From Gymnopilus junonius (Eukaryota; Basidiomycota; Agaricomycetes; Agaricales; Galerinaceae): 37,069 bases of DNA. Position 1 is the stretch's first letter. Each line of letters begins with the position of its first letter. The stretch spans positions 1 through 37,069 of the forward strand of contig JADNYJ010000316.1 in NCBI GenBank assembly GCA_015501075.1, in the 5' to 3' direction. The position numbers and the translations under genes were made by a program. The notes beneath the pieces were generated by a model. That model searched no databases. It had not been told where the DNA came from and saw nothing but the letters and a program-made list of their open reading frames with translations. Below, piece after piece: positions 11,888 through 20,185 of this stretch.

Positions 11888-12732
11888 CCCTCTCGCCTGG
11901 ATACATACTTAATCACCTGCTTCATCTTTTCATATATCTTTCTTTCTTCTCATCTTCCTTTCATTCTTTCCTTCATCTTTTCTTTTTTTTTTGCTACCCC
12001 TCATTTTCATGTGTAATACCGGGTTATTATTTTTTTTTTGGACGTTACTATATAGGATATAAAGATTCCCCCTCCATCTTCTCTCCTCCCTCCGATATCG
12101 TTCGTCTCATCGCAGTTGCCACCAACATCTCTATTACTCGCTCGCTGTCGATGGTCCGTGATGCTGTCTGTCGACTTGCATGATGATTGATGATTTTGCT
12201 TATATACACCCCGTAGATACACACACATGCATACATATATATGGTTAGGTTCGTTGTCGTTCTTGGATTTATGTTTTCTTTTCTTTCTTTTCTTTTCTTT
12301 TCCTTTCCTCTCCTTTCTGTGTTGTTTTGTCCTTGTTCAAATACTACTATCTACATAACGTCGCTGTACCATTATAGTCTTTTCTTTTTTTCTCTTCCTT
12401 GTCTTTCTCCTTTCTTTCTTTCTCTTTCTATTTTTTTCCGTGTTCTCTCTTTTCTTGTTGTTATATTTCCGCATGCGTTCCTGTCATTTTCCTCTGTCCA
12501 CTTTTTTCTTCCTTCTCTCTCTGTCTCTCTCTATCTACTCTAGTGAATAGTGAATTCGATTCCGTTCCCGGAACTCGCACAACTTGAACTCGCGCCCTCA
12601 GTCTCACTAGTTAATCATATCTACAATAATTGCTCGGGGTTAGAAGCTTGAAGCTTAAGCTAGACTATAAGTAAACGAACGAACACTTTTGGCTTGGAAT
12701 ATTGCGAAGCGAGTGGATTGAAGTTTGACAAT

Positions 12733-12860
12733 AGAGGTTATTTGCAACTTCTGAACGAACGAAAAATATACCCTCATAAGGCAAAAAGTGGGGCCTTCAG
12801 CCAATCAGAGACCCGGTAGGCTCCACTTTTTCGTTTGAACGGAATTTGCAAATAATCTCT
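12733..12860. repeat. Long imperfect inverted repeat (hairpin or MITE-like)
   Basis: The left arm starts AGAGGTTATTTGCAAC, continues with GAACGAACGAAAAA and ends GTGGGGCCT. The right arm, read on the minus strand, is AGAGATTATTTGCAAA, then CGTTCAAACGAAAAA and GTGGAGCCT. The left arm has about 20 extra bases (TATACCC.. region). A loop of about 20 nt separates them. The arms are roughly 45-65 nt each with a few mismatches. It could be a small non-autonomous transposon or a structured RNA; no target-site duplication was identified with confidence. Confidence 0.7.
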
Positions 12861-13846
12861 GATGACAGTTCTTCGGGCTTGGATGGAACCGTCAGACGGG
12901 GGTCTGGACTCGTTCCTTCGTAGGCTTCCTCCCATTGCGTTGCCGTACGAACAGTGGCGTTCTCGCCTAAATGACACATTGACAAGTGATACTGACGTTT
13001 ATATTACCACCCAGTTAGTTATTACTTACGTCGCGACGCGGAGATCCATCCGACTCTGCTTGGTTACGTTGAGTATAGCTTAGCTTTCGACTTTGGAATC
13101 TCTACAATTGCTCGTTTCCTGATTTGAAGTTGTACCTTGAAGGATGAGGGTACGTTCGATATCTATGTCCTATCTTTCTCAAGAAGTAGGCTTGTTTTTT
13201 CGACATCTTCCGTCAATATTTTCGTATACGTTCGACGCCCCATACCATTTAATAGTCACAACCTCCGCCCAAACAGATACCGTACTAGTAGCCAACTGCA
13301 TTGGTAATCAGCGCAGTTTTCCGAAGGTAATGTCCCAGTTTCTTCCTTGAGAATAAATAGATTCCTCTGCTGCTTCAAGTCAACGATCATCCGCTAATAT
13401 ACAACACGATGTGGTAGAAAACTCTGTGAGTCTTTACAAGTATTAACCCTCGTCGGTGACATGCACTTCATGTTCCATCGGAGTCTAGGGTTGCTTGAGA
13501 AAGCGCCATTCGTCGAAAATAATGCCCATATTCCGTGGTTTCAGTCCTTGAAGAAGCAAAAGAATATTCAGAGGCAATAGAGCTCGAATCGTCCTCCACG
13601 TTCTCGAGGGTTGATAGCTTTTCTGGGCTCAAATCGATCTCGTGTTTCGAGTCTTTTGCAACTGTTGAGGTTGGCAGTATGAGCCTTCACCATTTTTTCA
13701 CTATCAATATACAACCTTACTTGTTTGTAGAACTTGTATTGCGAATTCGGCATCCTGGGGACTGTTGAGGGATACCAAAGGTGTAGGGATCTATTGCACG
13801 TACGATCTTTGCAGTGGTGAAGAAATGGCAAGTCTTTTTCCTCCCC

Positions 13847-14835
13847 TTATGTTGCCGCAGTATCTTCAAGAAATGCAGACGGAAATCTTTCATTAAGCTT
13901 TAGATGACTGACAATAACAGGGCATGTATTTGACCCACATTCAACTACGTGTTCAGCGTCATTTGGCCTATCACCGTAACTCGGTATGTGAGTCTTAAGC
14001 GACACGCCTGAAGATAATTTCTCTTCCAAAATATCGTACTTGTTGAAGATAACGATTAGAGTGGACTTCTTGTAAAGACGCTCGGTGCAAATGGTGGTCC
14101 AGAGTTGGAAAGAGTCCTCAAAGCGATTGACCCTCTCGTTCCGAGGAGAACGCTCATCGAAACATGAAACCGCTGCAGTCGGATTAGACCAAATCAATGA
14201 GTTGAATACAAAAATTCAATCGCTTACGTGCAACTGCAACAGGAAAATTTGTCAGTATCTCACAGGGACAGAAGAAAAGAAATCGTACGTAGGACAACAG
14301 CTTCAATGCTTTCCATGAAATGATGCCATTCAACACCTCCTCGCTCCACATAGAAAGCCCACTTATGCGGTACTTTTCCTCCGGTTCGAGGGAGTGTAAA
14401 GTCAGTGATCGTAACCTTGAATTTAAATGGATCGGCTTTGGTAGGCAGTTCTCTCTTGTCCATACACAGTAGACCTATGCCTGCATAAGGGCTGACATTC
14501 AGAAGCATTGGCATAAACGATGTCAAATCGGTTATATACTTTCCACCAAGGTTGCTTTACCTAAATTGCAAAGGTAGACCTTAAGCCTCTGCTAAGCTCG
14601 AGATGGAGCTAAAACGAAGCTCACCGCTTTCTCCCTGACCATGTATCAAGACATGAACTGATGGGTTATCCTTTGCTGCTAGCCACTCGGCATGTAGTTG
14701 GGCGTCAATTTCATCGCTTACGCGCTTCGCCTCCAGTTCCCTTGCTATCCGCGCCTCTCGTTGAGTTGGAGTCTCATCAGGAGGTGGAGCCAATAACGTT
14801 GAAAACGGATCCCATGAACGTCCTAGGTAGGCCAT
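13847..14835 (-). CDS. Short Galpha-like P-loop protein lacking the helical domain
   Basis: Five exons join without a break into 251 codons: 14835-14625, 14560-14540, 14480-14289, 14233-14228 and 14172-13847. Every junction is GT..AG. Exon 4 is only six bases (TTGCAC) and is needed to make the strand motif EAVVLLAPVSCFDE. Visible parts are an N-terminal leader (DETPTQREARIAREL, KRVSDEID), the P-loop GQGESGKAT (66-74), and a W.FYVERGG segment where family members have W..YDVGG.R. Then come FEDSFQLW, FNKYDIL (the NKxD motif) and PSYGDRPN. This is the agaricomycete Galpha-like family. Only about 50 residues separate P-loop and switch II, so the helical domain and switch I are missing. The P-loop Ser/Thr is Ala and the catalytic Gln region is gone. 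GTPase activity is doubtful. The 3' end is uncertain: the normal C-terminal helix is absent. Confidence 0.72.
14228..14233 (-). other. 6-nt microexon of the Galpha-like gene
   Basis: TTGCAC on the minus strand is flanked by a 3' site (..CTGTTGCAG) and a 5' site (GTAAGC). It supplies CTT-GCA-C, completing Leu-Ala-Pro in the conserved LLAPVSCFDE segment. Without it the reading frame still holds, but the LAP residues shared by the family are lost. Confidence 0.7.
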
Positions 14836-15664
14836 TACTGAATCTCTTCAAGAGTTTAATCGAACACCGCAATCGATGGGAGTACAGAGCAAGCCGCAAC
14901 CCGGACCTGTCCCGTCTGGGCGTCCATTTGATCTCGTGACGACGAGGCAGTCACATGAACTTCCACTTGAGCGCGTCTAATCTTGGGCCATGACGCGTTT
15001 TCCTTCAATCCCGGAATGATTAAAGCTGCTTATTTATTACATGGTTATTATTATTGAGCGATGGCTGTCTTGAATATTATATTGCTCGGCCCGTGAAGGC
15101 GATCGTTGCTGCTGTGAACGAACCTTTCTGTCGACTTGACATCTTGGGTCGAGTGCAAATAAATTCACTCTGCATTGTGCAATGAAAGAACAGCCAGAGT
15201 GTACCACATTAAAATCCGACTTGGCAAGATATAGACTACGGTATCAGAGAAGAGTGACATCGGTCTCTGATAAGATGGAACTATCCGCCAAAGGTGAGGA
15301 TCGGATGTGGCGCGAAAGCTGTTCGGAAATGATCAAATTGATCTAGCAATCACTTGCTTTTCACTGCCCATTAGTGTTATGAAAAGGACTAACTTCACGT
15401 CTAGTTTGACGGAGAGTTTTTTGACGTGTGTGTCCTTCAGGCGTAAATTCTGAATGTGGAGCAAGTTCCACGCCTTATCAGTGTGACTGGTTGGAGGGAC
15501 GCTGAGTGCACGAGGAACCACTGCATACAAATACAAAATTAATTCTAAAGGAGGGTTCGATCTATCATCTTCCGCGGTAATTCTCAGCAAACCTCGCCTT
15601 TGAGTGGTTCCACTGTTAATTCTATTCCCGGTATTTCCTTCAATTATATATCACATATCTACTA
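14836..15664. other. Intergenic, no gene supported
   Basis: This is upstream of the Galpha-like gene (-). The longest ORF (15333-15590, minus, 85 codons) has no recognised motif. Confidence 0.5.
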
Positions 15665-15859
15665 AGTGGTCTTCACTTACTAGAAAAGATTCACTGCGCT
15701 ATCTTTTCCTTCCCAGACTATTGTCTAGCAGGATTGATTTATGGCCATCAATACTTACTTAGGACTCAGGACTTCCAGAAAATGGGTGGTCCTATCGGCG
15801 AGTTAACTTGCTTGTGGAGCTTCTTTTGTGTAAGTGGTCTGATTCTCTGGGCCTGTTAA

Positions 15860-15889
15860 CGCCACTCAGGCTAGATTACCTCAGTGGCG
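15860..15889 (+). promoter_or_regulatory. Conserved stem element and nearby TATA box of SSP-A
   Basis: CGCCACTCA pairs with TCAGTGGCG across 12 nt. The same paired element with a similar loop is kept upstream of SSP-D (34007-34036). A TATATAAA box follows at 15909-15916, 59 nt before the ATG. Conservation between diverged copies suggests a promoter element, but this is inference. Confidence 0.5.
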
Positions 15890-15974
15890 CAAAGCACCAA
15901 AAGCTGACTATATAAAGGGTTTAAATTTCACTGATCTTTGGCATAGACCACCCGTCTCCGAATAAGAGCAAACC

Positions 15975-16276
15975 ATGCAATACCTTTCCATTTTCATTCC
16001 GTTCCTCGCCGCCCTGTCGTGCGCAGGTTCTCCGGCATCCCCTAGGCCTATGGCAGTCAATAGCTCGTGTACAACCAGTAAGTGTCTCATCGCCAATAAT
16101 CATCTCTCTCGTGAAGTTCCTAACTAAGAGTGATATTTGATGTTTTACTACGCACAGATTGCTCAACGGAACTCACCAACTGTATTGACGAGGCTGTCTT
16201 TGGCGCAAATTTTGGAGGAATTGGGTCGTGTGTGGTGGACTTTGTCACGGAGTGCCTTCCTGGATGCAAGGCTTGA
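15975..16276 (+). CDS. Small secreted cysteine-rich protein (SSP-A)
   Basis: Two exons (15975-16077, 16158-16276) give a 73-aa protein. An N-terminal hydrophobic signal (MQYLSIFIPFLAALSCAGS) is followed by a mature part of about 50 aa with six cysteines spaced C-x3-C-x6-C-x15-C-x7-C-x3-C, ending LPGCKA. The single intron is phase 1 and falls just before the Asn preceding the second cysteine. SSP-D has the same spacing, intron position and exon 2 length (119 nt); SSP-B and SSP-C share the scaffold. A TATA box sits 59 nt upstream. The size, signal and paired cysteines fit an extracellular disulfide-bonded peptide such as an effector-like or cell-surface protein. I do not recognise a named family, and no function can be assigned. 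Confidence 0.8.
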
Positions 16277-16553
16277 AAGGACCCAACTCTAGCTCGAATT
16301 CGGTGAGTGTACATACCATTAAATGTATCACTTTGTAACCGACCATCGGAATCTAGATAAAACCAGGGGAGATGATTGAACGTGATGCCAGCACATATGT
16401 ATGTGCGACATTCGGGCCAATAAGCCAAAGTATTTAAATTCATATCGAGCCGCATATCGAATGGATTTTGAATAACGAATGCATTTCTAACTGGAAGCGA
16501 TTCAAGCCCAACGCGTCGGACAGAAATCAAAAGTTTATTAGACCCTTAAGGAA
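16277..16553. other. Convergent intergenic region
   Basis: This is the 3' flank of SSP-A (+) and of the 195-aa ORF (-). No feature was seen. Confidence 0.5.
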
Positions 16554-17141
16554 TTATTGAACGACGATGTACCGCATGATGATCAGTAGAACAGCGGTAT
16601 CTATACCAAATTCCTTGCATATTCTTTCGCATTCTGCTCTGCATCCTCCCCTTTGAAGAGTGTGACTTTCAGCGGCGCGATCCCAGATTGAACCGAGCCG
16701 TCTTTCCTCGCCGTAAAAGACAATCCCCTCCACAACATGTGCGACTTCGCGTGAGCCGTGGCCACCAATCGTGGTCGGAAGTCCATTGAGAATCACATGG
16801 AATTCGTCTTCCTTAGCCTTGGCGACCACGACGGTATCAACGCTTCCTCGTGCCGCCTGCCAAGGCATAAGGCCTATTTTCGCCATACCCAGGCCAGTAG
16901 GGTTAAAGTTAAGTTGGACAAAGGCTGTACGCGTTTTGGGATTTATCTCAACCATAAAGCTGAGATTATCTTTCATGGCAAATCTAAAGTATAGGATGGA
17001 AAGGTCCTCTGTTCCTGACGTGGGGTATGGCACAACGTAGGCATTGGCATCTTCAAGGGCGTAGATAGCATCCTCTGAGGAGAAGCTGAACTGCTTCATG
17101 GTACGAAATTTTGCTACATGATTTATATAGAAGGACCTCAA
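16554..17141 (-). CDS. Unrecognised 195-aa protein, single exon
   Basis: An uninterrupted minus-strand ORF starts MRSFYINHVAKF (an alternative start is MKQFSFSS, 14 codons in) and ends FGIDTAVLLIIMRYIVVQ. The middle looks beta-rich (ILYFRFAMKDNLSFMVEI, AFVQLNFNPTGL, VVVAKAKEDEFHVILNG), and two cysteines lie in RGGCRAECERICKEF near the C-terminus. No signal peptide or catalytic motif is evident. A TATATA sequence about 100 nt upstream (near 17243) could serve as promoter. The lack of introns is unusual for this window. I considered a galectin-like beta sandwich but could not support it. It is a hypothetical protein, real mainly because of its length and protein-like composition. Confidence 0.5.
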   Translation of the reverse strand: MRSFYINHVAKFRTMKQFSFSSEDAIYALEDANAYVVPYPTSGTEDLSILYFRFAMKDNLSFMVEINPKTRTAFVQLNFNPTGLGMAKIGLMPWQAARGSVDTVVVAKAKEDEFHVILNGLPTTIGGHGSREVAHVVEGIVFYGEERRLGSIWDRAAESHTLQRGGCRAECERICKEFGIDTAVLLIIMRYIVVQ

Positions 17142-17676
17142 TGAATCAGCGGAGGATAGATCGTAAAGGTTGCCAGTGAGAACTTATCAAGTTATGCGAG
17201 AGGGACGTCTTGCAGAGGATCGTAACGTGGAATGTTCTCCTGTATATAAGGTAGATGATGTGTCTTTATCTTTATCTTTACGTATTTGATTCCTAGAAAC
17301 CTTCTTACCGCATATTCCCTGACTGGTATATCAAAAAAGAATAATATCTTCAGAACGAAAGGGAATACAGCCTCATCCGACGATTTTTAACTTTCTGAAC
17401 AAATACCAATGTCCGATCATGGCAGGCAAATAATTGTACAAATTCCAATGTTGGATGCCTTGGCAGAGATGACGGGAGCGAAATTGAAAGTTTGAAGGAA
17501 AGATAAGGATAGAAGTTCAATCCTATCAATTAAAGCTCAATATTCAATATTTAATATTCAACATTCAAATCGTCAGCTGAGCACGCACTATGCTAACTGT
17601 GAGGCCGGCCATAGGTAGCGCAAAGATCCTGCAGACGTATTGGTGGGAAGGAGCCTGACTTGACGGATACTAGGAA

Positions 17677-17760
17677 TAGTGGAGGGAAGAAAGGATGGAA
17701 TCTCTTCGTCCTCGTCCTCGTCCTCGTCCTAAATCTCCATCTTATCAATATCATCATCAT
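17677..17760 (-). repeat. Degenerate duplicate of the RRP46 3' end
   Basis: On the + strand, GGAGGGAAGAAAGGATGGA.TCT..(CGTCCT)n, then A.ATCTCCATCTTAT.., parallels 18455-18545. Read on the minus strand, both end in an Asp-rich stretch followed by DKMEI and a stop codon. A tandem duplication of the gene's tail is the simplest reading. Confidence 0.65.
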
Positions 17761-17871
17761 CGTATAGAGATTGGGGTCGGAGAGATTGGGGTCGGATATT
17801 GACTTTTTGAGGCTGCAGCGCTGAATGTGAATGTTGGGATATTGGACGCTGAGATGGAGGATGAAGTTTAG

Positions 17872-17972
17872 GGTTGGAGGATGAAGTTGAGGTTGGATGT
17901 TGAGATTGAGGTTGGATATCGAGATTGAGGTTGGATATTGAGATTGAGGGTGGATATTGAGGTTGGATATTC
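17872..17972 (-). repeat. Minisatellite, unit about 19 nt
   Basis: About five imperfect copies of GAGATTGAGGTTGGATATT on the + strand. On the minus strand this gives the periodic peptide of Asn-Ile-Gln-Pro-Gln-Ser type seen in a chance ORF. Confidence 0.8.
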
Positions 17973-18511
17973 ACTTTGTTGAATATTACGGTTGAGTGTT
18001 GAGTGGTGAATGCTGAGTGGTGAATGTTGAAGCGCTGAAGCGCTGAGCATTGAGGTTTAAGTGTCGAATATCATAGAGTATTATTAAGATCGAGCATTCA
18101 GAGGAAGACGCAGACGCATAACAATCAACCATTTTCAAGATGATGATCATAACAATCATCAAGAGAACGATAAAATAAAAATATGTATATGAAAGGGAAC
18201 CCCAGTCTGAGAGGGACACAGTCTGAGAGGTACACAGACAGAGGTCCACAGAGGTAAGCGGTAAGAGCACACGGCAGAAATTCCAACCCTTGCGACCGGT
18301 TCACGAACCCTTGTTAATCGATGAACCGGTGTTAACTGATTGATTGAGGACTTTGTCAGAAATACTCTGACAACAACTTAGAGAACGAGAGAGGCGTACC
18401 CATGTACCCATGTACTAACAGATACTACACCGCAATTGGGACTGAGCAAAGAAAGGACAGGAGGAAGGGAGGGAGGAAAGGATGGATCTCGTCCTCGACC
18501 TCGTCCTCGTC

Positions 18512-19629
18512 CTAGATCTCCATCTTATCCTCATCATCCACATCCACATCCACATCCACATCCACGTCATGCTCGCTCATCTCTTTCTTCATCTCTACCT
18601 TCACGTCCTCAACCCCCTCCCCCGCCGGCCCACCGCTCACCCCCGTCCGCACCCCAACTCTCTCCTCGAAACTCCGCCGCATAGCAGCGTACACACACTC
18701 CGCGCCTATCCTCGCTAAGTCGCGGGCTAGCAAGAGTTCAGAGGAGGACGCGTCGGAGTGGGAGGCGGAGGCGGAGGGGCGCCCTCCTCCTTTTGTGGAT
18801 TTGGATTTCCAGGATGACCAAACACAGTCAGAGGTGTACCTTGGTCTTGACCCTAGAGTGCTTTCGCGTTTCTGTGCACTATCACCCGCCGTCCCAGGCC
18901 ATTCTGTAGTGCCATCCTTAGCGGTAGAGGTAGTGGTAGTGGTGATCATAAAAGCAAACGCCCCAATAGCCTTCAACCCTCCTTCCCCCTCCCCTGAAGC
19001 CTCGTCATCGCTGGGATCTAGGATGAGAGTGCCGTCGTCCCGCAAGCCGACGGATACAGCGCATACGACGCCGCGCATGGGGATGGAGCTGGCGATGAGG
19101 AGGGAGAGGGAGGATGCGTTTATCATGGACGTTGTTAACCCAGGTGATACGGCCGACGACGATGAGGACGAGGGTACGGAGGAAGAAGCAGAGGACGAAG
19201 AACTCGAGCCAAGACCCTGCACGACGAGCTGCACTAGTGTCCTCGGGTTCCGGGTGAGTATGAGACTGGGCTCCAAACACGCGCGGAGGGTGGCAGCGAG
19301 GGCTTTGGCCTCTGTTGCTGGGATACCGGATAAAGGGCGCACGAGGACCTCGAAGGTGGCTTTGGAGGGGAGCTCGGCTGCGAGGCGGACTTCGATGGGG
19401 CCGGAGAGGGAGGCGAGGGATGTTGTGGATTGTCCTGGGAGGTGTTAGGGGAGTGTTAGATAGGAGGAGGAGGGGATTAGGAAGAGGAGAGGGACTGACC
19501 AAAGCTGAATCGCGCTGACCCGTCTACGCGGGCTAGGCTGTCGTAGGATATGTGGATGGGTCGGAGGTCGGTAGGACGTCGGTTGTCGGGTCTTGCAGGA
19601 GGCGTGCCATTGGAGCTGCCGCTGCTCAT
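18512..19629 (-). CDS. RRP46: Exosome complex subunit RRP46 (RNase PH-like)
   Basis: Two exons (19629-19500 and 19434-18512) join in frame to 350 aa. I chose the ATG at 19629 (MSSGSSNGT) rather than 19701. Diagnostic features run in order: DGSARFSFGQ across the intron, LSGPIEVR, KATFEVLVRPLSG, LRACLEPSLILTRNPRTLVQ, TSMINASSLSLLIASSIPMRG, a VGLRDDGTLILDPSDDE block and a C-terminal helix AECVYAAMRRSFEER. This is the order of human EXOSC5/RRP46, one of the six RNase PH-fold ring subunits of the RNA exosome, which are catalytically inert in eukaryotes. It is longer than usual (about 235 aa) because of a Ser-rich insert after VVQGLG, a Thr-rich region and an acidic Val-Asp repeat tail ending DKMEI. 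Function is 3'-5' RNA processing and decay in nucleus and cytoplasm. No lesion. Confidence 0.9.
18538..18567 (+). repeat. (CACATC)n repeat coding the Val-Asp tail of RRP46
   Basis: Head-to-tail CACATC hexamers encode alternating Asp-Val on the minus strand, just before the RRP46 stop codon. Confidence 0.85.
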
Positions 19630-19834
19630 CGTATGTCGTGTGTGGTGGTGTTGGATAAGATAATTTTTATTATTTCTCACGGCTCCTATGTATGGGCACA
19701 CCCAACTAAATGCTAAATATCAAATCCTCGACGCGCAATTTGCAGAACGACGAAAAATGTTGAAAAATTGAAATCATAAAGAAAGAAAAAATTCTGTATC
19801 TCGTCCTTGCCAAGGCGAGGAATAAAATGGGACT

Positions 19835-19930
19835 TGGACTCTATGGGAATTGAACCCATTACCTCTTGCAATCAATTCTGAACATCCTACACATGCGAAG
19901 CGAGCGCTCTACCATATGAGCTAAGAGCCC
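19835..19930 (-). tRNA. tRNA-Ala (anticodon CGC) with a 23-nt intron
   Basis: Read on the minus strand, the acceptor stem GGGCTCT pairs with AGAGTCC, with a G3:U70 wobble pair, the classic alanine identity element. The D arm is GCTC-ATATGGTA-GAGC. The anticodon stem CTCGC pairs with GCAAG (one mismatch) around loop TTCGCAT, giving anticodon CGC. The variable loop is AGGTA, and the T arm is ATGGG-TTCAATT-CCCAT. The discriminator base is A. A 23-nt intron follows position 37. It reads GCG codons. It lies between RRP46 (-) and the carbonic anhydrase (+). Confidence 0.9.
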
Positions 19931-20185
19931 CTGCGCTCCGGCACATCCAGAAGAGCACTGCGAGGTGAGAGGCGAGTTTTTTGATCACGATGAGCACGCA
20001 GGAGCTATTTATTATCGAGGCACAGCCACGAGATCAAAGATAATTTTATTCCTCATTAGCTGATTGGCTCAAGAAGAAAAAAGTGGGTTGTCCGCATCAG
20101 CACAAGGTCCGAACGCGCTTCCTTCTCCTCCTCCACCCAGTCGCGTTCTTACTCCCAATCGCTCCTTGAGCTTGCTACAACACCG

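Larger units (their letters stand above)
9813..13846. other. Pyrimidine-rich, low-complexity region downstream of the G-alpha gene
   Basis: From 9813 to about 12560 the + strand is dominated by C/T tracts with simple repeats (CT, CA, TAC, TCTTT) and no recognisable protein. The many long ORFs here are a by-product of the biased composition. A terminator for G-alpha must lie near its start. From 12.6 to 13.8 kb composition is normal, with one inverted repeat listed separately and no supported gene. Confidence 0.55.
15665..16276 (+). repeat. Inverted-duplication arm A (promoter plus SSP-A gene)
   Basis: This stretch is clearly related, in opposite orientation, to 33644-34228. Shared blocks include GACTTCCAGAAAAT.GGTGGT, AGTGGTCTGATTCT, TTACCTCAGTGGCGCAAAG, CCAAAAGCTGA.TATATAAAGGG and the whole SSP coding region. 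Similarity extends about 300 nt upstream of the start codon. Confidence 0.85.
17142..18511. other. Repeat-containing intergenic region beyond the RRP46 3' end
   Basis: It contains a degenerate copy of the RRP46 3' end, a minisatellite near 17.87-17.97 kb, and AT-rich unique DNA. No independent gene is supported. Confidence 0.5.

Noticed and set aside
10367..12590. Several long overlapping ORFs (up to 261 codons) in the C/T-rich region
   Set aside because: Composition is low-complexity, peptides are runs of Ser/Leu/Phe/Tyr/Pro, and no domain or splice structure supports them.
15333..15590. 85-codon minus-strand ORF
   Set aside because: No recognised motif and no linked exon; kept only as part of an intergenic note.
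17872..17972. CRISPR-like array from regularly repeated GAGATTGAGG units
   Set aside because: Units are directly adjacent without unique spacers and the genome is eukaryotic; it is a minisatellite.
18795..19448. 217-codon ORF antisense to RRP46
   Set aside because: It is the mirror of a well-supported conserved gene and has no motifs of its own.
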